64,000 nt of DNA from Nocardia aurantiaca (lineage in GTDB: Bacteria > Actinomycetota > Actinomycetes > Mycobacteriales > Mycobacteriaceae), in the NCBI RefSeq assembly GCF_009708175.1, contig NZ_WMBB01000007.1, positions 310,001-374,000 on the forward strand, in the 5' to 3' direction. The position numbers and the translations under genes were made by a program. Positions 1 through 8,518 of the stretch are shown here, piece after piece. Within the stretch, counting starts at the first letter, position 1. Each line of letters opens with the position of its first letter. Below the pieces are notes generated by a model. That model saw nothing but the letters and a program-made list of their open reading frames with translations. It had not been told where the DNA came from and made no database searches.

Positions 1-353
1 CTTTGGTGTCCGTGCTTTTCGCCGGTGCGGGTCCTGTCCAGTCCGGGCGAGAACGCCACGATCGCGGCGGGCAGGGGCACGCCTGCGTCGCGGGCCGCGA
101 GACACGTGGTGACAGTCAGGCCGCCGCCGGCGGAATCGCCGGCCAATACGATCGCCGAGGGATGTTCACCGCTGTCGAGCAGGGCTCGGCAGGCGCTCAG
201 GGCGTCGTCGATCGCGGCAGGGAAGGGACGCTCGGGCGCCAGCCGGGAGTCCACCGAAAAGGCGCGGAAACCACTGCGGGTCACCAGATTCGCGGTCGGT
301 GACGTCGCTGTCCGGGGTGAGCCGTAGACGAAGCCGCCACCTCCGGCGGTGGC
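1..353 (-). pseudogene. 5'-truncated HSL-family alpha/beta hydrolase (esterase) remnant
   Basis: Reading the minus strand from about 344 down to the window edge gives a clear hormone-sensitive-lipase-type esterase. It has a GGGGFVYGS oxyanion segment, a DSRLAPERPFPAAIDDA block, and the GDSAGGG nucleophile elbow with the catalytic Ser. The frame has no start codon: a TAA at 356-354 lies four codons before the GGGG motif, and the residues before it do not form the usual HGGG. The 5' end (start, cap region and the oxyanion His) is therefore missing or frameshifted. The 3' end continues beyond base 1, so the catalytic Asp and His cannot be judged. Family assignment is firm. Its status as a dead fragment rests on the missing start. 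Confidence 0.7.
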
Positions 354-392
354 TTACCGAGGCGTCGACCCGCTCGACACGTTATGTGACAC

Positions 393-1616
393 CTATGGTT
401 TGGCCGAGGAGGTGATCGGCGTTCCGGCCGGTGTCCCGGAGTCCGGCACCCCTGCGTAATCGGGCAGCTCGATGCCGTTGATGGCGCGCTCGATCAGCTC
501 GGGGAGCCACTCGACGTCGGGCTCGGTGCTCGGCTCGGCGCCCGGACCGGGGACGGAGCGGCTGTGCGCGTGCAACCGGCCGATCTCCTGGTTGGCCTCG
601 ACGAACGAACGCATTCGAGCCTCGTAGCCGGCGAACCCGGCCTCCGGGTCCCACCCGGCGGTGGCCAGCTCTCCGGCCAGCAGGTAAGCGCCGACCAGGG
701 CCAGCCCGGTGCCCTGCCCGGACATCGGCGACGAGCTGAAAGCCGCGTCCCCGAGCAGCCCCACCCGCCCGCTCGACCAGCGGTCCATCACCACCTGGGC
801 GACCTGGTCGAGGTAGAAGTCCGGGGTGTCGTCGAGGTGCGCGAGAATGCGCGGAGTCAGCCAGCCCATGCCGGTCATCCGCTCGCGCAGCAGGCGCTTC
901 TGGGCCGCGACGTCGCGGTAGTCGACATCGAGGTCGGCCGAGGAGAAGCAAAACATGGCCATCGCCCGGGTGGTGTCCTGGATGGGCCGCAGGCCGGCCG
1001 AGCGCCCGGACTCCTGGTAGTCGATCAGCCAGCGGTCCAGGCCGAACTCGTTGGGCACGCTGTAGAAGGCCAGCACATGCCCGAGGTGGCGGACGAACCG
1101 CTCCCGCGGCCCGAAGACCATCGCCCGCAGCGCCGAGTGCAGTCCGTCCGCCCCGACCACCAGGTCGAAGCGTCGGCGGTCGCCACCCGCGAAAGCCACG
1201 TCGACCCCGTCCGCGTCCTGAGTGAGCTCGTCGATCCGATCACCGAAGACATACTCGACACCGTCGCGGGTGTCGTCGTAGAGCACCCGGGACAGGTCCC
1301 CGCGCAGGATCTCGATCTCCGAAATGTACCCGTCGCCGCCGTCATCGTCCGCGCGATAGGTCTCCAGCACCTTCCCGTCCACGTCCACGGTGTACGCGCC
1401 CGCGGTTTCGGTGCGCGCCACTCGCACCGCCGCGTCCAGCCCCATCCGCCGGATGACCTCCTTGGCAACCCCGCGCGCATCCACCGCCTGCCCACCGGGA
1501 CGCAACTCGGGGGCCCGCTCCACCACGGTCACCTCGGCCCCCCGCCGACACAGCCAGTGGGCCAGCGCGGGCCCCGCGATACTCGCTCCCGCCACCAACA
1601 CCTTGGTACCGCTCAC
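393..1616 (-). CDS. FAD-dependent aromatic hydroxylase-type monooxygenase
   Basis: 407-residue flavoprotein of the class A (PHBH-like) monooxygenase family, which uses FAD and NAD(P)H to hydroxylate an organic substrate in the cytoplasm. Visible motifs are the N-terminal dinucleotide fold GASIAGPALA with a following acidic VVERAPE strand end, the mid-protein VVGADGLHSALR (DG motif), and the C-terminal GDAAFSSSPMSGQGTGLAL that binds the FAD ribose and pyrophosphate. Length and motif order match intact family members, including mycobacterial FAD oxidoreductases of unknown substrate. It stands alone on the minus strand next to the esterase remnant. The substrate cannot be read from sequence. Confidence 0.88.
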   Translation of the reverse strand: MSGTKVLVAGASIAGPALAHWLCRRGAEVTVVERAPELRPGGQAVDARGVAKEVIRRMGLDAAVRVARTETAGAYTVDVDGKVLETYRADDDGGDGYISEIEILRGDLSRVLYDDTRDGVEYVFGDRIDELTQDADGVDVAFAGGDRRRFDLVVGADGLHSALRAMVFGPRERFVRHLGHVLAFYSVPNEFGLDRWLIDYQESGRSAGLRPIQDTTRAMAMFCFSSADLDVDYRDVAAQKRLLRERMTGMGWLTPRILAHLDDTPDFYLDQVAQVVMDRWSSGRVGLLGDAAFSSSPMSGQGTGLALVGAYLLAGELATAGWDPEAGFAGYEARMRSFVEANQEIGRLHAHSRSVPGPGAEPSTEPDVEWLPELIERAINGIELPDYAGVPDSGTPAGTPITSSAKP

Positions 1617-1768
1617 CGCGCCTCCCGCTCACCCGGATCACTGCCCGGATCGATTGTTTCTGCTCTGGCCCACCGCTGTCGGTGTATCCAGAGGTATCGA
1701 CGACGGATCCACCCAGAATTCATCGGTGCGGCCGAGATCGTGTCCACGCTCCTGCGAACACCCTGGAC

Positions 1769-1792
1769 AGGGACTGTCGGAGTTGAACCGAC
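1769..1792 (-). other. tRNA 3'-end remnant (T-arm plus acceptor strand)
   Basis: On the minus strand a perfect 5-bp T stem (CCGAC/GTCGG, 1776-1780 with 1788-1792) encloses the loop TTCAACT, which fits the TTCRANY consensus, and is followed by a 7-nt acceptor-like strand AGTCCCT (1769-1775). No matching 5' acceptor AGGGACT or anticodon arm lies upstream in the next 80 bases, so this is not a complete tRNA. Such 3'-end copies are typical leftovers of elements that integrate into tRNA genes, but chance similarity is possible. Confidence 0.4.
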
Positions 1793-1889
1793 ACTCCGCC
1801 TAATGGGCTGGCCACTCCGATCTCCCGGCCATCGGCATGAAGGCGCCTCCGCCCCGGATCGGCACGGCCGGTTGATCTTCGGCTGCCCC

Positions 1890-1912
1890 GCGCTGGCCGG
1901 TTCGGACAGCGC
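1890..1912. repeat. Dispersed hairpin repeat, copy A
   Basis: GCGCTGGCC, then GGTTC, then GGACAGCGC: a 9-bp imperfect inverted repeat around a GGTTC loop in the gap between the FAD monooxygenase and the patatin gene. Two near-identical copies occur at 8519-8541 and 9767-9789, both intergenic. A diverged relative of the left arm and its upstream GTTGATCTTTCG flank is seen near 2901-2935. The rest of the gap 1617-1962 shows only the tRNA-like remnant and no convincing gene. Confidence 0.7.
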
Positions 1913-1962
1913 GATCAGCGGTATCACCGTGCGACCCGTCACGTGCGCGACCTGGGTGCGCA

Positions 1963-2820
1963 TCAGCGCTTCGGCGACAACCAGCCCGCGCGGATCAACT
2001 GCTGTGCCAGCTCGTCTGCCTGGCGAACGCCCATTTGGAACGCTACCGGCCAGCTCGCGAGAACGTCCGGATCGGTCGCGAACGCCTTGAAAACGTCGAT
2101 CGTGGCCCCGTCCGGGCCGAACCGCACGACGGTATCGGCCACCGTCGTCGCGAGTTCGGTCCGAACGTGTTCGGGCGGGACCCGGTGCGCCAACGGCTCA
2201 ACGATCAGAACGAGGTCCGCGTCCGCGGCGAGATCCGCATTGGTGGGTGACCACACCCCGCCATCAATGTAGTAGCGGTCTCCGACGACAACAGGCGGGA
2301 AGGCTCCCGGAAAGGAACGGCTCGCGGTGACAGCGGTCGCGAGGGGCACACCGCTGCCGCTGTCCCAGACCTCGCGCTGACCACTGGCCGCGTCCACGAC
2401 GACGATCCGCAGCCTGTGATCCGGCCAGTCGTTGCCACCGACCAGCCACTCCATCGGTTCGATATGCGCCGGTTGCGCCGGCTGCTCGGCCATCGCCATT
2501 CGCCCCAGCTTTCGCCGCGCCGTATCACGATCCAACGTCCGGTCGAACAGCACCGAGAAAGCAGTGGCAAGCAGCTCGGGCTTCACCACCGACGGTGGTT
2601 GTGTGCTGCCGGGGGGACGTGGATCGTCGGCGAACGAGTACAGATCCCGCCCCGTTATCAGCGCGGCCCCGACGACCGCGCCTGCGGACGTGCCGACTAT
2701 CGTGTCGGCAGAGCCCAAATCGATTCCACGGCGGCGTAATTCGGCGGCCAAACCCGCCATCCACGCCGAACCGGGTACGCCGCCCCCCACCCAAGACAAC
2801 CGAACGCCGAACGGTCTCAC
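1963..2820 (-). CDS. Patatin-like phospholipase / acyl hydrolase
   Basis: Patatin-family lipid acyl hydrolase using a Ser-Asp dyad. The oxyanion Gly-rich segment WVGGGVPGSAWMAGL, the nucleophile elbow GTSAGAVVG and the catalytic DGGVWSPTNADLA (DG[GA]) are all present and in order, so it looks active. A GTG at 2820 (VRPFGVRLSWVGGG) puts the Gly loop close to the N terminus as in bacterial relatives. The frame stays open to an ATG at 2946, but the extra 42 residues do not resemble the family and run through a diverged copy of the local hairpin repeat, so the shorter start is preferred. No clear ribosome binding site supports either start. Confidence 0.75.
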   Translation of the reverse strand: MRPFGVRLSWVGGGVPGSAWMAGLAAELRRRGIDLGSADTIVGTSAGAVVGAALITGRDLYSFADDPRPPGSTQPPSVVKPELLATAFSVLFDRTLDRDTARRKLGRMAMAEQPAQPAHIEPMEWLVGGNDWPDHRLRIVVVDAASGQREVWDSGSGVPLATAVTASRSFPGAFPPVVVGDRYYIDGGVWSPTNADLAADADLVLIVEPLAHRVPPEHVRTELATTVADTVVRFGPDGATIDVFKAFATDPDVLASWPVAFQMGVRQADELAQQLIRAGWLSPKR

Positions 2821-3234
2821 CAGACGTTCGATCGACAATGCGACTCGCCATGCCGCGATCCTAACGATACTCACCATCGTCGCAGGCCTTATGACGCTCT
2901 GCCCGTTGATCTTTCGCAGTCCCGCGCTGATCGCTCCGAATCGCATGAGTAGCGGCGTGGCCCGACGTGCGAAGCCGGTCCAAGTCGGCCCTGATGCTCA
3001 GGGTCCCGCAACTGGCAATCGGTTACCGAGTCACGGGGCCGATACGACCAGGATGCTCTCATTCGTCCTCGTCCTCGTCGTAGTCATAGCAGGAGGCGTT
3101 CGACTCGCCCCTCCATCTTTGATCGAGGGGATTGAGAAGACGGGTCGGGCTGCCGAGTCCGACATCCAACGGAAGCACTAGGCTGGTCACCGGGGTTTCA
3201 AGTCGCTTGCTTCGCAACGGTATTCGGAGGGGTC

Positions 3235-4329
3235 GTGATCCATCGTCGACGGATCGGCAGGACGATTGGGTCCATCGCCGCATTGCTTTTCGTCGCCTAT
3301 CTGGACGCGGGCTGTGGCACCGACGCCGATTCCTCGGCGTCGGTGCCACCGATCGGAGACGTGACGACCTTGGATCCCTGTGGATTCATCGCACCGAGCG
3401 CCTTCGCCGATCTGAAGGCCGTCGATGCCGCGATCACAATCGAACCGGCGGACTTCGTCAGGTGCAACCTCAGCCTGAGCCTCGTGGGCAAGGATCAAGG
3501 ACGCATAGCGGTCTGGACGATCCTCGGGGCCCACACTGCCGACCTCGCCTCATCGGATGCGGTGTCGACCGACCGCGGGCCGATACACATCACCAAGGGC
3601 ACATCCCGGAACGGCGCCCGGTGTGACGCGACGGTTCGGCTGGCCGGCGGCGAGGGAGTTCTGCTGCACGCGAGCACCGACCGAAATGGTCAGCGCCTCA
3701 ACGATGTCGATCCGTGCCCGGCACGAGATCATGCGGTCGATGCCATCGTCGCGACCATGAAGAGTGGGCGGTATTCGCACATCGCCTACCCGAGCGACTC
3801 ACTGCGCGGATACGACCTGTGCGGCTCGATATCCCTGCCGGAGGTCGAGACCGCATTGAATCTGACCGGCCTCGCCGACAAGTCCACGCCTTCCGAACAG
3901 GACTGTCAGTGGCGCGCCGACGACGGTTCCGACACTCCTCCCGGAGCGATGGTGTCGGTCATGATCAACGACCCGAACCTGTTCATGGGTAAACGCTCCA
4001 CCATCAACGGATTCCCGGCACGCGTGTGGGATATCAGCAAGACGAGCGGGCCCGGCCGATGCGTCATCACCACAACGACAAAGCGCTGGGACACCTGGCC
4101 CGGCCAACATCGTTCGGACACCGGCGAGGCGTTCAGCGAACTCCTCTACACCCAGGTCATCCTCCCGACCCAGACCGAACCCGGACAGGCCTGCCAAGCC
4201 GCGACGTCGGTCGCGACCCTGGCTCTGTCCCATCAGTCTCCGAACCAGACGGTCTCGGAGCGTCCCGCCGATGTGCCCTCGCAGGATTCGAACCTGCAAA
4301 CGCAACCCACACCGGCACCGCGCCCATAG
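3235..4329 (+). CDS. Secreted lipoprotein with two DUF3558-like halves
   Basis: Starts at a GTG preceded by GGAGGGG. The N terminus has Arg residues, a hydrophobic stretch (SIAALLFVAYLDAGC) and a Cys near residue 24 as probable lipidation site; the lipobox is imperfect (Asp at -3). The body has two similar halves, each opening with a D-x-C-G block (DPCGFI near 45 and DLCGSI near 200) followed later by another Cys. This suggests two disulfide-stabilised DUF3558-type domains on the outer face of the membrane. The last 20 or so residues (PSQDSNLQTQ) are encoded by the antisense of a tRNA-like T-arm, so the native C terminus was probably shorter. Function unknown. Confidence 0.65.
   Translation: MIHRRRIGRTIGSIAALLFVAYLDAGCGTDADSSASVPPIGDVTTLDPCGFIAPSAFADLKAVDAAITIEPADFVRCNLSLSLVGKDQGRIAVWTILGAHTADLASSDAVSTDRGPIHITKGTSRNGARCDATVRLAGGEGVLLHASTDRNGQRLNDVDPCPARDHAVDAIVATMKSGRYSHIAYPSDSLRGYDLCGSISLPEVETALNLTGLADKSTPSEQDCQWRADDGSDTPPGAMVSVMINDPNLFMGKRSTINGFPARVWDISKTSGPGRCVITTTTKRWDTWPGQHRSDTGEAFSELLYTQVILPTQTEPGQACQAATSVATLALSHQSPNQTVSERPADVPSQDSNLQTQPTPAPRP
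4274..4297 (-). other. tRNA 3'-end remnant (T-arm plus acceptor strand)
   Basis: Minus strand: stem GCAGG/CCTGC (4293-4297 with 4281-4285) around the canonical loop TTCGAAT, followed by acceptor-like GAGGGCA (4280-4274). The complementary 5' acceptor TGCCCTC and an anticodon arm are absent upstream on the minus strand, so only the 3' end survives. It overlaps the end of the lipoprotein gene and lies 17 bases from an IS110 transposase fragment, consistent with a scar of an integrated element. Confidence 0.5.
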
Positions 4330-4466
4330 AAATCGCCAGCGCCGACGAGTCTCGTCATCGACTGTCCCGCCACGGCGATCGCCAGCTCAGCAACGCCCTG
4401 CACACGATCGCGTTGACGCAAGTGCGCATGCCGGGCAACAGAGGACGGATCTACTACGACGGCAAG
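4314..4466 (+). pseudogene. IS110-family transposase fragment
   Basis: About 51 codons reading GTAPIEIAS, then SRHGDRQLSNALHTIALTQVR, then GRIYYDGK. This is the C-terminal IS116/IS110/IS902 transposase signature (CGTAP, then R-x-G-x-R-x-L-x-x-AL, then YY-x-x-K). There is no start codon, no N-terminal DEDD domain and no Cys before GTAP, so it is a decayed remnant. The rest of the gap to 4813 carries no convincing gene. A minus-strand stretch around 4480-4660 keeps an open frame (SCGGTYWSHEGDDSCITLD and following) but is cut by stops at both ends and is not recognised. Confidence 0.7.
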
Positions 4467-4813
4467 GTCGCCTTTCACCCAACGTTGGGACCATTCCGCC
4501 GCAATCACACTCGGCGCAACGGATATCGACACCACGGCGCTTCGCGTGGCGTCGCCCGGGGCGCCGTCGAGGGTGATGCAGCTGTCGTCTCCCTCATGGC
4601 TCCAATAGGTGCCTCCGCAGCTCAGCGAGCGTTCGGCCAGGCCGAGTCCGTATCAGCCGAGGGCCAAAGCTGTTGGAGCTCCGTGTTCACCGGGACGGTC
4701 TGCTTCATCTGAGCCAGCTGCGCTGCCGGTAGCAGCCGAATGCCGAGCAGCGCGCGCAAGAAGATGTTCTCGTCGCGCGTGGTCGTGATCCACGAACGTT
4801 ACGTAAGTCGGAT

Positions 4814-6100
4814 CTACTTTGCGGTGCTCGAGTCCATGAACCAGCGCACGGCCAGGGCGGTTCCGCCGATGCCGGAACCGTTGTGGTCCACCGGGCCCAC
4901 ATCGGTGATCGAGGCGTCGACGCCGCGTCGGCGCAGCGCGGTCTGGCAGTCGACGCTGTTGTTCGCGGAGACGTCGCGGTCCTGGCTGCCGGTGTAGAGC
5001 CGTACAGGCATTCGGGGTGTCCAGTCGCTGCAGGTGCTATCAGCGATGTTCATGGCGGCGGCGAGTGGGCCGGTCGGATTGCGCAGCATATCGATGCCGT
5101 GCGGGGTCAGCAGGTGATCGACATCCGGCGCCAGGGCCCCTGCGATGTCCTCGAAGGAATGCAGGCCATCGAACAGTTGCTCAACGGTGTCGTCGTAGGG
5201 TGCCTGGAACACCTCGCTCGGCGAGCTGTACAGACCGTGTGGGCGATTCCAGGACACCAGCAGGTACGCGCTGTAGAAGGAGCCCGCGCCCGGGTCCAGG
5301 GTGCCGTCGAACACTGCGGGCAGTTCGCCGTTTCGCAGGTCGAACGGTCCGCTGATCGCGGCGACCGCGGTTGCCCGGAAGTCGGTGTCCGCGCCGCTCT
5401 GCAGTGCGCGCGCCAGTCCCATCGCGGCCGGTCCGCCCTGGGAGAATCCCACGATGTCGACGTCGTTGCCCAGCCGGCGGCCGAGGGTTGCGGCCTGGGT
5501 GCGGGCGGCGCGCAGCATGTCCACCGATGCGGTGGTCTCGGAGGGCAGGTCCAGGTACGGGTGCGGGTTCGGTCCCGATCCCAATCCGAGGTAGTCGGGT
5601 GCGACGCCGGCGAAGCCAGCGGCCGCGTAGGTGATTGTCGCGGCGCGGTCGCCGCTGTCCTCGGCCACCGATGGGGCTTCGGACTTGGTGGGCTGGGTGC
5701 CGTGCTCGTAGGCCACCGTGGTCAGGTCGCGTTTGTCGTTGCGGGGTAAGGCGAGCAGTCCGCTCGCTGTCGTCGTCCGACCGTCTGTGCCGACCGTGTC
5801 ATAGGTGAGTCGATACGTGTCGATGCCGAATTCCACTGTACTGGAGTCGAATTCGCTGGCGGTGAGTTCCCTTCTGACATCATCGGGTGCGTATGTGCGC
5901 AGGTGCTCGGCCTTCACGAGTCGTCCGCGCTCGGCGTCTGCCGGGGCCGGTGCCGGTGCCGGTGCCGAGTGCGTCGACTCCGGTGAACTGCCGCACCCCG
6001 CCGTGAGGGTCGACGTCCCGAACAGCAGTGCGGCGCCCGCGACTGCGGCGGTCACCCGGATTCGTCGGGCTCGCGGAAGACGGTGAGTCACTGTGATCAT
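4814..6100 (-). CDS. Secreted lipase, LIP family, probable lipoprotein
   Basis: 428-residue extracellular alpha/beta hydrolase of the secretory lipase family (PF03583-like). The signal region has Arg residues, the hydrophobic core VTAAVAGAALLFGTSTLTAGC and a good lipobox (LTAGC, Cys near 36), then a Ser/Pro/Ala linker. GFSQGGPAAMGLA carries the nucleophile Ser near residue 217, and YTGSQDRDVSAN and VDHNGSG give plausible Asp and His positions. The domain is full length. Upstream at 6136-6158 are three ATCACTC/GAGTGAT half-sites that look like a repressor or activator site, so expression is probably controlled by an unlinked regulator. It should hydrolyse lipid esters at the cell surface. Confidence 0.85.
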   Translation of the reverse strand: MITVTHRLPRARRIRVTAAVAGAALLFGTSTLTAGCGSSPESTHSAPAPAPAPADAERGRLVKAEHLRTYAPDDVRRELTASEFDSSTVEFGIDTYRLTYDTVGTDGRTTTASGLLALPRNDKRDLTTVAYEHGTQPTKSEAPSVAEDSGDRAATITYAAAGFAGVAPDYLGLGSGPNPHPYLDLPSETTASVDMLRAARTQAATLGRRLGNDVDIVGFSQGGPAAMGLARALQSGADTDFRATAVAAISGPFDLRNGELPAVFDGTLDPGAGSFYSAYLLVSWNRPHGLYSSPSEVFQAPYDDTVEQLFDGLHSFEDIAGALAPDVDHLLTPHGIDMLRNPTGPLAAAMNIADSTCSDWTPRMPVRLYTGSQDRDVSANNSVDCQTALRRRGVDASITDVGPVDHNGSGIGGTALAVRWFMDSSTAK

Positions 6101-6135
6101 GCAGAAAGCTCATCGCCGAAGACCAGATTGGATCA

Positions 6136-6158
6136 ATCACTCCTGAGAGTGATCACTC
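6136..6158. promoter_or_regulatory. Probable operator of the secreted lipase gene
   Basis: Three alternating 7-bp half-sites: ATCACTC (6136-6142), GAGTGAT (6147-6153) and ATCACTC (6152-6158). They form one inverted repeat with a 4-bp spacer and an overlapping one without spacer, 36-58 bases upstream of the lipase ATG. The remaining region from here to 6426 shows nothing else beyond a possible IS end near 6389. Confidence 0.5.
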
Positions 6159-6426
6159 CCCGAACCCTCACCCAGTGGTATGAGTCCACCTGAAACACGC
6201 GAGCGCACGGATTGTCGTCACAGCGACAACCCCCAGCCGACCGACACCTGGGCGAACCGCAGTACCCAAACGCAGCCATCTCCATCGACCTCCCGTCTGT
6301 CGCTGACCCGCACGCCGGAATCCCCAACAGAGGTGCGACCGGAATACGGCAGAAACCTGCCGTCAAACTGTAGGGGTCTGTCCAGCTAACGGCTCTGTCC
6401 CTCTTTCGGCGGTAGCGGATAGCCGG

Positions 6427-6674
6427 CTATGCCAACAGGATTCGATGTCGGGGTAGCCCTGGAAGCCGGCCCTGCCATACATCTGCCGCTTGACCAGCTT
6501 GGTTTTCGTGTTCACGCCCTCGATCGGGCCACTGCTGTAGGGCAGGGTCAGGCCGGCGACGGCGGCGTCGTGGTCTTGATCGAGACCGGTCAAGAAGGGC
6601 GCGAGTTGGGGTAATTCGGCCTCGCGGACCTGTTTCATCCAGCAGTCGAGCTCGCTGCCGCGGCGGTTGCTCAT
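6427..6674 (-). pseudogene. ISL3-family transposase C-terminal remnant
   Basis: Minus-strand frame reads NRRGSELDCWMKQV, then AAVAGLTLPYSSGPIEG, then KLVKRQMYGRAGF, the hallmark DDE_Tnp_ISL3 C terminus (GLTLP[WY]SSG.[VI]EG..N.[IL]K..KRQM[YF]GRA.F). After GRAGF the family ending [DL]L[LP]R.RILLA continues in another frame (GLPRHRILLA), which indicates a frameshift. The first Asp residues and zinc-finger N terminus are missing. Downstream, GGCTCTGTCCC near 6389-6399 resembles the outer end of an ISL3 inverted repeat. It is inactive. Confidence 0.75.
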
Positions 6675-6886
6675 TTTGTCGATTGGAGGCGCGGTGTTCC
6701 CGAACGACCGGTATGCCGGCAATACAGTGCGTTCGCTGCCCATTGGCGATCGACGGGGAAAACTTTCCGAACTCATCTGGGATTTTGAGGGATGCCCCGT
6801 TCGCGATCAAGCGATCGACAACGCTCCGCAGATGGGCTTGGTAGTCGGTGATTGTCCAAAAACCAAGCACTTGTTAGGGTTTCGGG

Positions 6887-8269
6887 ATGGAGCTTTCCGG
6901 TCCGGTGGCTGGTCCGATCAACCTGATCACAACATTCTTCCCACTGTCCGATGTCGGTTATGTCGCCGAGGAGTACTTCCTGTCCGGTACGGCTGGGTCC
7001 TACCGCCTGACCGGCTCGGCCGGTGACGACGGGGAGTGGGCGACCGAGCCGGACGGCCTCGCACCGTTCACGACCAGATTCGTGGTGTACCGACCGGTCG
7101 AGGGCTACTGCGGAACCGCTGTCGTGGAGTGGCTCAACGCATCCTCCGGTGCGGACGCGCCGCCGATCTGGCTGCTGGCACACCGGCATCTCGTCCGGGC
7201 CCGGATGGCCTGGATCGGGGTTTCCGCGCAGTACGCGCCGATTCACGGCGGCAGCGTCATGGCCGCGGCGGCCGAGGGGGACGACACCTGGAACTCGGTC
7301 TTGCTGCCGCCGCTGAAGCAGGTGGATCCGGTGCGCTATGCCGATCTTTCGCATCCTGGCGATGCCTACTGCTACGACATCTACCGGCAGGCGGGAGAGG
7401 TGATTCGAAGACTGCAGCCGGGGACCCGGCAGCTGCTCGCGGCCGGGCAGTCGCAATCCGCGGCCACGCTCGTGACATTTGTGAATGCCATTGCGCCGCA
7501 TGGCTCGCCGTACGATGCGTACCTCATCGACGGGCGGCCGGGCCGCCCTGCCACGCTGACCGGCTTGGTGGACCCCGAGGCGCTGGACGGCGGTACGCGG
7601 GTGCGTGCGGATTCGACCGCGCCGGTGCTCGTGCTCCAAACGGAGTTCGAGGTCGTCGGTCTCATGCGCTCGATTGCCGCCCGCCAGCCCGACTCCGACC
7701 GGTTCCGGCTCTGGGAGCTGGCCGGCGCCGCGCACGCGGACTCGTACACCGTCGGCGCATCGTTCACCGACTCGGGTTCTCTGACCGCGGAGGAACTGGC
7801 CGAGCGGATGGCACCGCGACGCAATCCACTAGGCGTCGAATTCCCCGAGCCGATCAATTCCGGTCCGCAACATCACTACGTCGTGCAGCGCGCCCTCGCG
7901 GCGCTGTCCCAATGGGCTGATGGCGGACCCGCTCCGGCGCACGCCGATCGGCTCACTGTATCCGCCGGGGAACTGGTGCTGGACGCAAATGGCAACGCGC
8001 TAGGCGGCATCCGCACACCGTGGCTGGACGTTCCATTGGTGGTGCTGTCCGGGCTCGGACAGGAGGACGGCGGTCCGGCGATCATGTTCGGCTGCACGCG
8101 ACCTCTCCCCGGACCCCCTCCGGACGACTACCTCCAAGCATTCCGTGCGGCAACCGAAAAAACGGTCGCGGCAGGCTTCCTGCTGGCCGAGGATGTACCG
8201 GAAATCCTCGCCACGGCAGCCGCGAATCAGCGGAGAGCGTTGTTGCTGGCGGGTGACGACATCCCATAG
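6887..8269 (+). CDS. Alpha/beta hydrolase domain protein (PF20091 type)
   Basis: 460-residue hydrolase. The N-terminal portion is a mixed beta domain (YVAEEYFLSGTAGSYRL through TRFVVYRPVEGYCGTAVVEWLNAS). It is followed by HLVRARMAWIGVSAQYAPIHGG and the nucleophile elbow LAAGQSQSAATLV (GQSQS, Ser near 191). The second half has IDGRPGRP, RVRADSTAPVLVLQTEFEVVG and ELAGAAHAD, giving likely acid and His residues. Motif order and length agree with the Abhydrolase_10 group, which is widespread in Actinobacteria and of unknown substrate. No signal peptide, so cytoplasmic. It follows the ISL3 remnant and is not obviously co-transcribed with anything. Confidence 0.8.
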   Translation: MELSGPVAGPINLITTFFPLSDVGYVAEEYFLSGTAGSYRLTGSAGDDGEWATEPDGLAPFTTRFVVYRPVEGYCGTAVVEWLNASSGADAPPIWLLAHRHLVRARMAWIGVSAQYAPIHGGSVMAAAAEGDDTWNSVLLPPLKQVDPVRYADLSHPGDAYCYDIYRQAGEVIRRLQPGTRQLLAAGQSQSAATLVTFVNAIAPHGSPYDAYLIDGRPGRPATLTGLVDPEALDGGTRVRADSTAPVLVLQTEFEVVGLMRSIAARQPDSDRFRLWELAGAAHADSYTVGASFTDSGSLTAEELAERMAPRRNPLGVEFPEPINSGPQHHYVVQRALAALSQWADGGPAPAHADRLTVSAGELVLDANGNALGGIRTPWLDVPLVVLSGLGQEDGGPAIMFGCTRPLPGPPPDDYLQAFRAATEKTVAAGFLLAEDVPEILATAAANQRRALLLAGDDIP

Positions 8270-8357
8270 GGGCCACTCGCGGACGGCGATCGCAGGTTGC
8301 ACAAGCGTGTCGCTGTCGGGAAAACGGCACCGACACGGCGCTGGCTCATCGGCTATT

Positions 8358-8501
8358 CAGCAGCGCCTGGCCGAGAACTGGGACGACTGGGTTGCCCGTG
8401 CGGCACCGCTCGGCGTGGGTCCGGTACTGCTCGTCGACACCACCCGCGAGGTCGATCACGCCGCCCTCGCGTCGCAGGTGCAAGGGCTCACCGATTCCTA
8501 G
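8358..8501 (+). pseudogene. C-terminal fragment of an unrecognised protein
   Basis: An open stretch of 47 codons with protein-like composition (LAENWDDWVARAAPLGVGPVLLVDTTREVDHAALASQV) ends in TAG at 8499-8501. It looks like the last helix-strand-helix of a P-loop kinase-like protein, where a PVLLVDTT strand precedes the end. No start codon or upstream domain is present in frame, so the rest of the gene is gone. Family assignment is a guess. The remainder of 8270-8663 contains only hairpin repeat copy B. Confidence 0.35.
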
Positions 8502-8518
8502 GCAGGAATGCAAGCCCC

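Noticed and set aside
1963..2946. Longest possible patatin start at 2946
   Set aside because: The extra 42 residues do not match the family and are encoded by a diverged copy of the local hairpin repeat; the GTG at 2820 gives the usual distance to the Gly-rich loop.
3088..3117. Third tRNA-like 3' end on the plus strand
   Set aside because: The T stem has one mismatch and the sequence equally folds as a simple hairpin (GGAGGCG with CGCC and CTCC), so it is kept only as weak support in a finding and not listed as a feature.
4480..4710. Minus-strand open stretch with SCGGTYWSHEGDDSCITLD
   Set aside because: It looks protein-like but is bounded by stops on both sides with no start; no family recognised, so it is mentioned as possible debris only.
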